DNA of 64,000 bases from an uncultured Cohaesibacter sp. GTDB lineage: Bacteria; Pseudomonadota; Alphaproteobacteria; Rhizobiales; Cohaesibacteraceae. The notes under the pieces are model-generated. The model did no database searches. It had not been told where the DNA came from and saw only the letters and a list, made by a program, of their open reading frames with translations. The DNA lies in NCBI RefSeq assembly GCF_963677725.1, contig NZ_OY782507.1:2666001-2730000 (forward strand). The letters run 5' to 3'. Positions 49,463-58,565 of this stretch are shown here, piece by piece (position 1 is the first letter of the stretch; each line of letters opens with the position of its first letter). The translations under genes were made by a program, and so were the position numbers.

Positions 49463-49996
49463 ATGCCAAGAGTAGACCTTCCCGCTTCCATTCAAGAAGC
49501 GCCAGCTGCCTCCCAGCCTCTTTTGCAGGGCGTTGAAAAAATGCTTGGCTCCGTGCCGAACCTGTTTCGCCTGACCGCCAACAGCCCAGCTGCCCTTGAA
49601 GGCTATTTGGGGCTGAATGGCGCTTTGGCGTCAGGCAAGCTTGATGCACCCACCCGCGAGCGGATCGCGCTTGCAGTCGCGGAAATCAATGGCTGCAACT
49701 ATTGCCTCGCCGCTCATACCTATCTTGGCAAAAATCTCGCCAAGCTGGATGACGCAGAAATCAGCGCCAATCGCGATGGTCGTTCCAACAATGCGCAGGC
49801 CCATGCGGCGGTGCGCTTCGCTGTCAAGCTGGTGCAAAATCGCGGCAAGGTAAGTGAAGCCGATGTCGATGCGGTCAAGGCTGCCGGTTTTAGCCAAGGC
49901 GAGATCGTTGAAATTGTCGCTCATGTGGCTCTGAACACCCTGACCAACTATATCAACGAAGCTTTTGACACGCCGATTGACTTCCCTGCGGTGTAA
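49463..49996 (+). CDS. AhpD-like / carboxymuconolactone decarboxylase family protein
   Basis: A 177-residue all-helical protein with the AhpD redox motif C78-N-Y-C81-L-A-A-H85. AhpD-type proteins reduce peroxiredoxin adducts; related members act in peroxide or quinone stress. The ATG at 49463 follows AAAGGATATTTCC. Control by the divergent TetR repressor is suggested by an operator inside its promoter. The next gene encodes an NTF2-like protein, a pairing often seen in stress-induced cassettes. Confidence 0.9.
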   Translation: MPRVDLPASIQEAPAASQPLLQGVEKMLGSVPNLFRLTANSPAALEGYLGLNGALASGKLDAPTRERIALAVAEINGCNYCLAAHTYLGKNLAKLDDAEISANRDGRSNNAQAHAAVRFAVKLVQNRGKVSEADVDAVKAAGFSQGEIVEIVAHVALNTLTNYINEAFDTPIDFPAV

Positions 49997-50169
49997 CGCC
50001 AGCTCACCTAGACCCCTCGCACCGGGTGCTTGATCGAACAATCGAGCCAGAAGCGATGAGGCACCCGGTCCCTCCAAGATACCAAGATCAACCAGCCGGT
50101 AAGACAAGGGCACAAGAGCCAGCCCGAAAATCAAGTCCGAAGATCAAGAACTATACAAGGAACAAGACC

Positions 50170-50634
50170 ATGACCCGTCCACCGCTCCCTCCATTTGATG
50201 CAGACAGCGCCGCCACCAAGGTGCGGATGGCAGAAGACGCCTGGAACAGCCAACAGCCGGAGAAAGTCTCTCTCGCCTATAGCCCGGATAGCCAGTGGCG
50301 CAACCGGGCGGACTTTGTCACCGGGCGGGAGCAGATTGTCGATTTTCTCAGCCGCAAATGGAAGCGGGAGAAGGACTATCGACTGATCAAGGAGCTATGG
50401 GCCTTCACCGGCAACCGGATTGCGGTGCGCTTTGCCTATGAATGGCGCGATGACAGCAACAACTGGTTTCGCTCCTACGGTAACGAAAATTGGGAATTTG
50501 GCCCGGACGGACTGATGCAGGTGCGTATTGCCTCGATCAATGATCTGCCGATTGGAGAAGACGACCGTCTGTTTCACTGGCCGGAAGGGCCGCGTCCTCT
50601 TGATCATCCAGGCCTGTCCGATCTCGGCCTCTAA
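50170..50634 (+). CDS. DUF1348 / NTF2-like family protein
   Basis: A 154-residue small alpha+beta cone protein of the DUF1348 group: [26 protein letters not shown] at the start, [34 protein letters not shown] in the core, and [10 protein letters not shown] near the end. No catalytic function is known. The ATG at 50170 has AAGGAAC upstream; the frame extends to 50026 without support. It lies 173 bases after the AhpD-like gene on the same strand, and is probably regulated with it. Confidence 0.9.
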   Translation: MTRPPLPPFDADSAATKVRMAEDAWNSQQPEKVSLAYSPDSQWRNRADFVTGREQIVDFLSRKWKREKDYRLIKELWAFTGNRIAVRFAYEWRDDSNNWFRSYGNENWEFGPDGLMQVRIASINDLPIGEDDRLFHWPEGPRPLDHPGLSDLGL

Positions 50635-50701
50635 ATTCAACCCTGGTTGGCCGGGCCACGCCCGGTGACCAATCCTCTCATGCGTTCGGAAAGGACATGA
50701 C

Positions 50702-51649
50702 ATGCAAAACGACCAGATCAAAGCTCCTCGCCTGGACACGGCCGATTTTGTGGCCATGCCTGATGCCAATCCTCCCAAGACTGACGCGTCAAGTGATCTG
50801 TCTGATCCGAGCGCATTCGCCAATGTTCTATCCATCGTAACCCATGACTTGAAGGGGCCACTGGCCAATCTGTCGCTGTTGATCGAATCCATCGAGGGCA
50901 GCGCCGAGGCTGGCAGTCGCACGGCACACAATGCCGCCAAGGCGGACGTCATCATCAACCAGATGAGCAAGATGCTGAGCGCGGTGCTGGACCGGGCTCG
51001 CAAAGGCCAAGATCCGCTTTCTTGTCGCCGGGATGACGTCAATCTGATTGATGTGCTGGAACTGGCCATGTCGGTCAATCAACCGCGTGCTCGAGAGCGG
51101 GGAATCACATTCAAAAGCTGCGCTCTTGAACAGGTAACCGTCAGGGGTGATCAGGAATTGCTGTTTGAAGCAGTCGACAATCTGATTGGCAATGCAGTGC
51201 GCCACTGTCACCCCAACAGCATTATCAGCTGTGAGGTGGGAATGGATGAGGTTGGCAGCGCCTATATGCGGTTTGATGATGAAGGGCCGGGCTTTCAGGA
51301 TGGTGAGCTGGCCAGAGCCTTTCGACCTTTCACACGGTTATCGGCGCGGGCGATGAATGGCGAAGAGAGCAGCGGTCTTGGCTTGTGGATTACACGGCTG
51401 ATTGCCGAGCGCCATGGCGGCAGGGTGCAAGCATGCAATCGTCCCTCCGGCCAAGGGGCGTCGATGACCCTATGGATCCCGGCACAGCGACCGGATGCTG
51501 GCGACCGGCGCAAAGAGCCTTCACGGCAAATCAAGCAGGCGGTCGAAAGACAACAAGCCCTGCCAAAGCAAAAGGCCAGTCAACGGGGTACTAAGCGGGC
51601 CAGTCAGCAGGTTAGACCGCGAGCCGCCCGTGGGTGTCTTTCGGGCTAG
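50702..51649 (+). CDS. Sensorless histidine kinase (soluble, orphan)
   Basis: A 315-residue cytoplasmic kinase with no membrane segment and no PAS/GAF/HAMP sensor. The dimerisation box is VTHDLKGPLANLSLL with phospho-acceptor His48; the ATPase domain has N box DNLIGNAVRH, G1 FDDEGPGF and G2 SSGLGLWITRLIAERHGG. The last ~50 residues are strongly basic and glutamine-rich (RQIKQAVERQQALPKQK), unlike usual kinases. No response regulator gene is adjacent. It might take its signal from a partner protein, including the neighbouring NTF2-like protein, which is speculation. Confidence 0.9.
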   Translation: MQNDQIKAPRLDTADFVAMPDANPPKTDASSDLSDPSAFANVLSIVTHDLKGPLANLSLLIESIEGSAEAGSRTAHNAAKADVIINQMSKMLSAVLDRARKGQDPLSCRRDDVNLIDVLELAMSVNQPRARERGITFKSCALEQVTVRGDQELLFEAVDNLIGNAVRHCHPNSIISCEVGMDEVGSAYMRFDDEGPGFQDGELARAFRPFTRLSARAMNGEESSGLGLWITRLIAERHGGRVQACNRPSGQGASMTLWIPAQRPDAGDRRKEPSRQIKQAVERQQALPKQKASQRGTKRASQQVRPRAARGCLSG

Positions 51650-51837
51650 GCGATAGTAATCAGCGTCGCCGGAATTCTAACTCTGAGCGCCAAACTCTTC
51701 GGAAAAGTGAACTGCAATTTGAGATGCCACAGGCCTCGTTGCCTGTGAACGGCAGTGCTGTGTCCTGACCATGCGCTGCCACCACCGACCAAGCATGAAG
51801 ACCAACTTTGAAATGAATACACACAAAGGAGCAAATG

Positions 51838-52707
51838 ATGACCATCAAACATGACCATCCTCACAATTGTGGCTGCGATGTCACGCAAGAGTCTGTGGAT
51901 CTGGCCCGTCGCCGTCTGTTGGCGCGTGCTGCTGGTGCCGCCGCTATGGGCACCGTGGGCATGGCCGCATCCGCTGGCACCGCCATGGCGGCAACCAAGG
52001 AAGCCATGACGCTGTATGCCGATCCTGAAAAGCCGGGTCTGCCGCAAGTGGATATGGAGATCGAGCCGGGCCGTACGGCTCTGGTCGTCACCGATCCGCA
52101 GGTCGATTTCTTGTCTGAGAAAGGTGTCACCTGGGGTGTTGTCGGTGAGAGCGTGACGGAACAGGGCACCGTCGACAATATCGAACGCCTGTTCAAGGCA
52201 TCCAAAGACGCAGGCATGCCGGTCTTCATTTCCCCGCATTACTATTTCCCGCATGACCATAAATGGCAATTTGAGGGGACGCTGGAGAAGACCATGCATT
52301 CAATTGGCATGTTCGATCGCCTTGGGCCGCTGAATGTTGAGAATTTCGAAGGGTCCGGCGCGGACTGGATGCCGCAATACAAGAAATATATCGAAGATGG
52401 CGAAACCATCGTCTGCTCGCCGCACAAGATTTATAGCCCGGCGCAGAATGACTTGAACCTGCAGCTGCGCAAGCGTGGCATCGACAAGGTCATTCTGGCA
52501 GGCATGTCTGCCAATCTCTGCACCCAGGCCCATCTCTATGATCTGCTCGAACTTGGCTTTGAAGTGGCTGTGGTGCGTGACGCAACCGCAGGCGCCAAGG
52601 TTCCCGAAGGCGATGGTTATCTGGCTGCCCTCATCAATTTCCGCATGGTCGCCAACGGCGTCTGGTGGACCGATGACGCTGTGAAGCGGATCGCCAAATC
52701 AGCCTGA
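51838..52707 (+). CDS. Tat-exported isochorismatase-family cysteine hydrolase
   Basis: A ~289-residue isochorismatase-fold hydrolase. Catalytic residues can be placed: Asp in VVTDPQVDF, Lys in CSPHK and Cys in GMSANLC. A twin-arginine-like signal (ARRRLLARAAGAAAMGTVG) ends near AMAA, so the enzyme is predicted periplasmic. Before it lies an unusual His/Cys-rich N-terminus, HDHPHNCGC, which could bind metal. The substrate is unknown. ATGs at 51835 and 51838 are adjacent; AGGAG is six bases from the second. A YHS-domain secreted protein gene follows after 72 bases. Confidence 0.88.
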   Translation: MTIKHDHPHNCGCDVTQESVDLARRRLLARAAGAAAMGTVGMAASAGTAMAATKEAMTLYADPEKPGLPQVDMEIEPGRTALVVTDPQVDFLSEKGVTWGVVGESVTEQGTVDNIERLFKASKDAGMPVFISPHYYFPHDHKWQFEGTLEKTMHSIGMFDRLGPLNVENFEGSGADWMPQYKKYIEDGETIVCSPHKIYSPAQNDLNLQLRKRGIDKVILAGMSANLCTQAHLYDLLELGFEVAVVRDATAGAKVPEGDGYLAALINFRMVANGVWWTDDAVKRIAKSA

Positions 52708-52779
52708 TTGGCTTGTCTCACTCCAATACTAACCAACCAACCCAACTGACCTGACATTTCTTCCTGAAAGGACCAACCC

Positions 52780-53265
52780 ATGTTGTCGAAACTGATTTTT
52801 GCCTGCCTCGCTACCGTTATGACGGTTTTCATTTCCACGGCAGTTTTTGCTGCAGACGAATATAATGTCAGCAATGGCCTGACCCTGACCGGCAAGCCCC
52901 TTGGCCTGCATGGCTATGATCCGGTTGCCATGTTCAAGAAAGACGCTCCGGAGCTGGGTAGTGCGGAATTTGCCTCAACCCATGACGGCGTTGACTATTA
53001 TTTCGCATCCGCGAAGACCAAGGATCTGTTCGATGCGAATCCGGCATCCCTTCTGCCACAATTTGGCGGTTTCTGTGCTTTTGGTGTGTTTGTTGGCGCC
53101 AAGCTTGATGGGGATGTGCGGTATGCCGATATCGTTGATGGCAAGCTCTATCTGTTCGTCAATGAAGCAATCTTCAAGAAATATCTTGATCAGAAAGACG
53201 AAGTCATCAAAGGCGCGCACGCCAAATGGGATGGCCTTCGCTCCACCCCGGTTGGTGATCTCTGA
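52780..53265 (+). CDS. Secreted YHS-domain protein
   Basis: A 161-residue protein with a signal peptide (MLSKLIFACLATVMTVFISTAVFA) and a YHS-type domain (GYDPVAMFKKDAPELGSAEFASTHDGVDYYFASAKTK in its conserved part, followed by PQFGGFCAFGV). YHS domains are thought to bind metal or act in metal-related proteins. The FCAFGV cysteine lies where the family keeps a conserved Cys. It is paired with the Tat-exported hydrolase; both should be periplasmic. Confidence 0.85.
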   Translation: MLSKLIFACLATVMTVFISTAVFAADEYNVSNGLTLTGKPLGLHGYDPVAMFKKDAPELGSAEFASTHDGVDYYFASAKTKDLFDANPASLLPQFGGFCAFGVFVGAKLDGDVRYADIVDGKLYLFVNEAIFKKYLDQKDEVIKGAHAKWDGLRSTPVGDL

Positions 53266-53291
53266 TCCCTTGACATTGTTGTAAGTAATGG

Positions 53292-53323
53292 GGCGGGTCT
53301 TGTTTGGCAAGGCTCGCCTTTTT
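53292..53323 (+). terminator. Intrinsic terminator after the YHS gene
   Basis: GGCGGGTCTTG-tttgg-CAAGGCTCGCC stem (two wobbles) followed by TTTTT, before the convergent dld gene. Confidence 0.75.
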
Positions 53324-53340
53324 GGTTTTCCGGCGGCTGT

Positions 53341-55032
53341 TCAGTGCTCGTGATAGCATTTGTTGCGGGACATTTTGCCGATGCCGGGATTGAGGCTGTT
53401 GGTCGGATCAAGGTCCCTGTAGAAATTGGCCAGATCGTCCTTGGCCTGATAAAGATGGCCAACATTATGCTCGGCGGGATATTCCGCGCCGCGTGCATCC
53501 AGCAGTTTGAGCATTTCGGCCTTGATGGCCTTGGGATCTTCGCCCTTCTTGACGATATAATCCTGATGCAACACATGGCAGAAGAAGTGACCATAATAGA
53601 GCTTGTGATGCAGCTTGTCTGTGATATGGGCAGGCAACTGTTCGAGCCAGTCATGGTCATTGCGGCGCAGGGCGATATCAAGGGCCAGAATATCCTCCAC
53701 CTCGTCGCTATGGATTGCCTGATAGCGGATAGCGGCCCCTGCGGCAGCGAACCGGTGCAGGCCCGCAATCTTGCCCTCACGGGGAGTGCATTCAAAGAAA
53801 TCGAGCGTGCTGGCGTCTTTCATTCTACCCAGTAACGCAGCGGCTTCCTCGATGCCGTCATCGCGCATCTTGAGAATCAGGTGATGCTCATATTGGTCGC
53901 GGAAGTCGCGCAACCGTTGGGGCAGAATTTCCGGCCAGAGACGGGACAGCATCTGCATGAAACGGTCGGTGAAGTGCTTCAGACCCGGAATCTTGTTGGT
54001 GCGTGCATCGACCCAGCCTTTGAGAGCAAAGAAGGTGGGCAGACGATCTGTACCAAGCTTGTCGATCAGAACCACCGTGTCCTTGCCGTATGAATGGGTG
54101 ATGTCGAAAATATCGCGATGCATATATTCGCCAGAGACTGGCAGATGCTCGCATTCGGAGAGGATGGCACGACGCAGATTGGCCAGATGATCAGGATTGT
54201 TGGTGCCGATATAGAAGGTCTTTTCGCGGGCATTTTTGGGGTAGGTATCAAGCCGCACGGCAAAGACCGCGAGTTTGCCCGCGCAGCCGGAGGCTTCATA
54301 CAGGCGTCGCTTGTCGGCATTGAAGCGGGCGGGACTGTTGGCATCGATATCGCGCACGCGGCTGGCATAGTCGGTGTCCGAGGCCTTGCGGTTGGTGTCT
54401 TCGATGTCGCTTTCCTGATAGGCGCCTTGCTCCAGACGGGTAAGCATGGTTTCGGGCGTGTCACCCAAATCAATGCCGAGATGGTTGACCAGCTTTAACT
54501 GGCCCTGATTGTCAATCTGGGCAAAGAGCGACAATTCGGTATAGGACGGGCCGCGTTCGACCAGAGCGCCGCCGGAATTGTTGCAGACGCCGCCAATCAC
54601 CGACGCGCCGATGCAGGAAGAGCCGATCACCGAATGGGGCTGACGACCGAGCGGATCGAGCAATTTTTCAAGGCCAAAGAGAGTGGATCCCGGGAAGGAA
54701 ATGACCTGTTTGCCGTCTTTGAGAACCTGAAGGGCATCCATTCGGCGGGTATTGATCAGCACCACATCACGGTCATATCGGCCCTTGGGGGTGGAACCTT
54801 CCGTGAGGCCGGTGTTGGCGGCTTGCATGATGACAATCTTGTCGGCGGCGACGATTTTTTCAAGGCAGTGCCAGAATTCCAGCAAGGTGCCGGGCTGGAT
54901 CACCGCGATTGCGTCTCCTTCGCCAGAGCGAAAGCCCTTGCGAAAGCGCTCGGTCTGTTTGGCTCCCGTCAGAACGTGGCGTGGACCGACAATGGCTTTG
55001 AGGCTTTCAATCAGTGCGGCATTGTCTGACAT
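53341..55032 (-). CDS. dld: Quinone-dependent D-lactate dehydrogenase
   Basis: Dld is a peripheral-membrane FAD enzyme oxidising D-lactate to pyruvate and passing electrons to quinone. The 563-residue protein has the FAD_binding_4 domain (IVIMQAANTGLTEGSTP; SVIGSSCIGASVIGGVCNNSGGA) and the membrane-binding C-terminal domain with HHKLYYGHFFCHVLHQDY and NVGHLYQA. Length matches E. coli Dld (~571). GGGAGGACTGC precedes the ATG. It is divergent from a GntR regulator with a palindromic site near each end of the gap. Confidence 0.95.
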   Translation of the reverse strand: MSDNAALIESLKAIVGPRHVLTGAKQTERFRKGFRSGEGDAIAVIQPGTLLEFWHCLEKIVAADKIVIMQAANTGLTEGSTPKGRYDRDVVLINTRRMDALQVLKDGKQVISFPGSTLFGLEKLLDPLGRQPHSVIGSSCIGASVIGGVCNNSGGALVERGPSYTELSLFAQIDNQGQLKLVNHLGIDLGDTPETMLTRLEQGAYQESDIEDTNRKASDTDYASRVRDIDANSPARFNADKRRLYEASGCAGKLAVFAVRLDTYPKNAREKTFYIGTNNPDHLANLRRAILSECEHLPVSGEYMHRDIFDITHSYGKDTVVLIDKLGTDRLPTFFALKGWVDARTNKIPGLKHFTDRFMQMLSRLWPEILPQRLRDFRDQYEHHLILKMRDDGIEEAAALLGRMKDASTLDFFECTPREGKIAGLHRFAAAGAAIRYQAIHSDEVEDILALDIALRRNDHDWLEQLPAHITDKLHHKLYYGHFFCHVLHQDYIVKKGEDPKAIKAEMLKLLDARGAEYPAEHNVGHLYQAKDDLANFYRDLDPTNSLNPGIGKMSRNKCYHEH

Positions 55033-55089
55033 GCAGTCCTCCCAACATTTGCAGATATGCGTGGTGCATTTGTCTTGTTGCCTTTAGAA

Positions 55090-55106
55090 GGTCAATAATA
55101 TTTACC
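55090..55106. promoter_or_regulatory. GntR operator candidate A (GGTCAATAATATTTACC)
   Basis: Near-perfect 17-base palindrome (GGTnAATAnTATTnACC) close to the dld start, in the dld/GntR divergent gap. Confidence 0.6.
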
Positions 55107-55212
55107 TATGGTTTGAGTCAATCTGTTTTCGTTGATATTGGCCTAATTCCTGACTTCTTGCAGGTTATATGGCAAAAGAGAAAGGTAGGTCTTTTCTTGT
55201 TTGATGGCCAGT

Positions 55213-55228
55213 GGTAAATATCATGACA
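55213..55228. promoter_or_regulatory. GntR operator candidate B (GGTAAATATCATGACA)
   Basis: Repeats the GGTAAATAT half-site of candidate A and keeps a partial other half, 11 bases before the GntR start codon. Suggests autoregulation. Confidence 0.5.
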
Positions 55229-55239
55229 GATTTTTTTGA

Positions 55240-56043
55240 ATGGACCTGAGACCCGTGAACCCTCCTGCAATCGATCCGACCAATCCCTTTGATCCCGTTG
55301 GGCACGAAAGCGTGTCTGCCGGGGTGGTGCATCAGATCGAGGCGATGATTGTAGACGGGATCCTCAAAGATGGCAGTCGGTTGCCTTCCGAGCGGGATAT
55401 GGCGGATGCGATGCAGGTCTCTCGCCCCAAAGTGCGCGAAGCCCTGCAACAGCTCGAAGCGCGCGGGTTGGTGACGATCCGTCACGGGGAGGGCGCCTTT
55501 GTTGCCAAACTGACCGGCGCGGCGATGACACCCGCAATGCTTGATCTGTTGGGACGGCATGGAGAGGCCTTGTTCGACTATCTTGAATATCGGCGCGAGC
55601 AGGAGGCCTTTGCATCGCGTTTGGCGGCCGAGCGGGCAACCTCTTCTGACAAGGCGCGGATCCGGTCCATCATGGATCAATTGCAGCAAAGCTGGGAGAG
55701 CCAGGATCAGGAGGCTTCAATCGAGGCTGATTTTCGCTTTCACAGCGCAATCATTGATGCCAGCCAAAATAGCCTGCTCATTCACATTATGGCCTCGATC
55801 TATGATCTGACCCGCAGTCGGATTTTCTACAATCGCGATTTTCTGCTCAGCATTGATGGCTCCGGGCGCTTGCTGCTCGATCAGCATATGGCGATCGGTC
55901 AGGCGATTCTGGATGGCGATGTGGAAAGCGCAGAAGCGGCGGCGCGGGCGCATCTTGATTTCATCGAGCGGTCTTTTCAGGTGGGACAGGAACAACAGGA
56001 GCGGGAAATCAAGGCCCGCAAACGGCAATTGCTGGCGCGCTGA
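55240..56043 (+). CDS. GntR/FadR-family regulator (FCD domain), LldR-like
   Basis: A 267-residue regulator with a winged helix (~25-90; SRLPSERDMADAMQVSRPKVREALQQLEARGLVTIRHGEGAFV) and an FCD ligand domain (~110-245) with the metal-type residues in EADFRFHSAIIDAS and the last HMAIGQAILDGD/AHLDFI. FadR/LldR/PdhR-type regulators respond to organic acids; beside dld the effector is likely lactate. That effector is inference. The ATG at 55240 lacks a good ribosome-binding site; a GTG at 55255 is an alternative. Confidence 0.92.
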   Translation: MDLRPVNPPAIDPTNPFDPVGHESVSAGVVHQIEAMIVDGILKDGSRLPSERDMADAMQVSRPKVREALQQLEARGLVTIRHGEGAFVAKLTGAAMTPAMLDLLGRHGEALFDYLEYRREQEAFASRLAAERATSSDKARIRSIMDQLQQSWESQDQEASIEADFRFHSAIIDASQNSLLIHIMASIYDLTRSRIFYNRDFLLSIDGSGRLLLDQHMAIGQAILDGDVESAEAAARAHLDFIERSFQVGQEQQEREIKARKRQLLAR

Positions 56044-56229
56044 TCTTCTTTAATCTTTTGGGCGGGCCTGTTCTTTTTGGCAGGCCTGTCTTTCCAATCT
56101 GTCTTTCCAGACCTATCTCTTCGTAGTCTGCCGATCTTTTCACGGGGGCAGATTTTTTCTACTTTATGACTGGTGTCAGCATGCAATGTTGCGGGGCTGC
56201 ACTCACTTTGAAGAGGATCTTTTTCAATC

Positions 56230-57537
56230 ATGCGTCTGTCGGGTTTGTTTCTGATCTCTCTTGTCTTGCTAGCCCCGCTTTACTGGTATGGGCCGATGGT
56301 GTTTGGGGATTTGGCCGCTGTTCTGGTTGGCTATCCTGCGGCCTTTGCCTTTGTTGCAATGGCCTTTTCCATAGCGCTCAGCCTTCGGCTGGGGTGGCAG
56401 CAATGGTTGTTTGGCGGTTTGCGCGAAGGCAATCTGGTGCAGCGCTGGCTGGTGGTGGGCGCCGTGGTGGGGATTGGATTTCATCATGCGGTGGCTCTGC
56501 TTTTCGGCGGTAAAAGCCTGATCGCCCCATTGATCCTTCTGACCGGCAACGAACTCTTTTATGGCATTTTGGCGGGGATCGCTGTTCTCAGCATCGTGCA
56601 AATCCCTCAGCGCGCCTGGCGTTGGCTGTTCGGCCTGATTGGCGGTTTCTTTGTTGCAATTGTCAGCATGGCCGGTCTGGCTTTGTTGTCGATTGTGAGC
56701 GGCGACCCATTGGCAATCTATCTGGCTGTCGTCAGTGGTCTGGGGCTTGTCTGCTTCCTGCTTTCTTTTCTGCCATTTCGCGTGCTGGAAGGGAGACACG
56801 CCTATCGCATTGCCTCTTTGGAGCCGAGTGGTATGGGAATGGCGGTGTCGCTTGAGGCCGAAGATGGCGGCATCAGGCATCGGGCTGGGCAATATGCCTT
56901 GTTTCGGTTTGTGGATGAGCCGGCTGGCCCGGTGCGGCCGTTACCAATTTCCAAGCAACCGGACTCCGATCACAGTCTGCGCGTCTCTCTGCCAGATGAT
57001 GATGATCTGGAAGAGGCGCTGGTGTTGGGTGGCGAGGTTCGGGTGTCCTCCGCTTTCGGGCGGTTCAGTCGCGATGGTCGGACGCCGGAAGTCTGGATTG
57101 CTGCTGGCCCGGATGTTGCGCCTTTTGTTGCCTTTGCGCACATGTTTGAGGATGACAGCCCACCTGTCGACTTTTTCTATTGTGTGGCCAATCAGGATGA
57201 AGCCCCGTATCTTCAGGACTTCCTGAATGTTGCCGATCGCTATCCGGCCTTTCATCTGCATCTGGTCGAGACGGATATGGAGGGGGATTTGACAGTTGAT
57301 CAGATCGAGGCATCTGTTGCTGCGGCGATGTCCGAGGTGATGGTCTATTATTGTGGACCGTCGGATCTTCGGCGTCGTTTGCGGGCGGGTTTGCTTTCCA
57401 ATGGGCTGGAAGCGCGTCAATTTCGGTCGGCGCGCTATGATTTGCGCACCGGACTGGATGTGCTGGCCCTGCCGGGGCTTGCCTGGCGTGGGTTCACGGG
57501 CTGGATTGGAGGGCTCTTCAGACGAGAGCCATCCTGA
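56230..57537 (+). CDS. Ferric-reductase-like membrane flavoprotein, heme ligands mostly lost
   Basis: A 435-residue protein: six membrane helices (~5-185) followed by an FNR-like FAD/NAD(P)H module (~190-415). The FAD region is AGQYALFRF and PLPISKQP, and NAD(P)-binding fits VWIAAGPDVAPFVAFAHM and YYCGPSDLRRRL. Only one His pair (GFHHAVAL) is in the membrane part; the usual H-R-W-L-G helix starts with Gln (VQRWL) and the W-R-x-L-H helix has no His (WRWLFG). So it is probably not a standard bis-heme ferric reductase. Electron acceptor is unknown. Confidence 0.82.
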   Translation: MRLSGLFLISLVLLAPLYWYGPMVFGDLAAVLVGYPAAFAFVAMAFSIALSLRLGWQQWLFGGLREGNLVQRWLVVGAVVGIGFHHAVALLFGGKSLIAPLILLTGNELFYGILAGIAVLSIVQIPQRAWRWLFGLIGGFFVAIVSMAGLALLSIVSGDPLAIYLAVVSGLGLVCFLLSFLPFRVLEGRHAYRIASLEPSGMGMAVSLEAEDGGIRHRAGQYALFRFVDEPAGPVRPLPISKQPDSDHSLRVSLPDDDDLEEALVLGGEVRVSSAFGRFSRDGRTPEVWIAAGPDVAPFVAFAHMFEDDSPPVDFFYCVANQDEAPYLQDFLNVADRYPAFHLHLVETDMEGDLTVDQIEASVAAAMSEVMVYYCGPSDLRRRLRAGLLSNGLEARQFRSARYDLRTGLDVLALPGLAWRGFTGWIGGLFRREPS

Positions 57538-57581
57538 TTTTTCTTTCCTACCCGGTGCCCGGATGCTTGCTAGCAAATGCT

Positions 57582-58565
57582 CTAGTAAGCGCCACGCACA
57601 TGCTGGGCGATCTTGTCGTTATAGAAAGCGACCAGTTCGCGGTGGGTGGCCTCCGATAAGGATGGCAGCGAGGAAATGGCCGCGTTGCGCACTGCCTGCT
57701 CCGGACGACTGGCACCGGGAATGATGGTCGAGACCGCGTCATGATCGAGGATCCAGCGCTGGGCAAAATTGGCCATATCCATGTCGTCTGGCAGGAAGGC
57801 CTTCATTTCATTGACCAATTGCAAGCCGACTTCATAGGGCACACCGGCAAAGGTCTCGCCGACATTGAAATGGGCGCCGTCACGGTTGAAATTGCGATGG
57901 TCCTTGTCAGAAAACTGGGTGTTGGCTGAGAATTTCCCTGACAGGATGCCCGATGCCAGTGGCAGGCGGACAATGATGCCGACGCCCTTTTCCTGAGCCT
58001 GTGGCAGCAGGTCGGTGGTCAGTTTCTGGCGGAACAGATTATAGATCACCTGCAGGCTGGTCAGCCCTTCCTGCTCAAGACAGATCAGGCCTTCTTCGAC
58101 GGTTTCAACGCTGGCCCCGAAATTGCGAATGCTGCCGCGTTGCTTCAATTCACGTAGCCAATCGAAAATTTCGCCGTTGCGCATGACATCGGTCGGCACG
58201 CAATGGAGCTGGATGAGATCGAGGCTGTCAACGCCAAGCCGGTCACGTGATGCGTCCACCGCATCGATCAGCGCCTGTTTGCTGTAGCCGTCGGGATAGA
58301 CCGCGCCGCGGCCAAATTTGGTTGCTACCCGAATTGCCGGGTCGTTTTTGCTGGCCAGAAACTTGCCGATCAGGCTTTCGGAGCGGCCATCGCCATAGAC
58401 ATTTGCTGTGTCAAAAAAGGTGACGCCCTTTTCATAGGCGGCTTCGAGAATAGCAAGGCCGGTTTCCTCGGCAACCTGTTCTCCCCAGTCAGCTCCCAGC
58501 TGCCAACAGCCAAGGCCCACTTCGCTGACGGCGAAACCGTCTTTTCCCAATTGTCTTTCACGCAT
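57582..58565 (-). CDS. Aldo/keto reductase
   Basis: A 327-residue (beta/alpha)8 NADPH-dependent oxidoreductase. It has the catalytic tetrad pattern: FFDTANVYGDGRSE (Asp and Tyr), VATKFGR (Lys) and LIQLHC (His), plus the C-terminal SRPEQAVRN cofactor loop (GASRPEQ). Substrate is unknown. The ATG at 58565 has an excellent GGGAGGTAACA leader; the open frame runs on to 58646 without homology. It is convergent with the flavoprotein gene. Confidence 0.93.
   Translation of the reverse strand: MRERQLGKDGFAVSEVGLGCWQLGADWGEQVAEETGLAILEAAYEKGVTFFDTANVYGDGRSESLIGKFLASKNDPAIRVATKFGRGAVYPDGYSKQALIDAVDASRDRLGVDSLDLIQLHCVPTDVMRNGEIFDWLRELKQRGSIRNFGASVETVEEGLICLEQEGLTSLQVIYNLFRQKLTTDLLPQAQEKGVGIIVRLPLASGILSGKFSANTQFSDKDHRNFNRDGAHFNVGETFAGVPYEVGLQLVNEMKAFLPDDMDMANFAQRWILDHDAVSTIIPGASRPEQAVRNAAISSLPSLSEATHRELVAFYNDKIAQHVRGAY

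Noticed and set aside
48652-53265. The TetR-to-YHS stretch as one defence or symbiosis island.
   Set aside because: Genes fall into ordinary regulatory, stress and hydrolase families with separate promoters; no nuclease, helicase, toxin or known defence domain is present.
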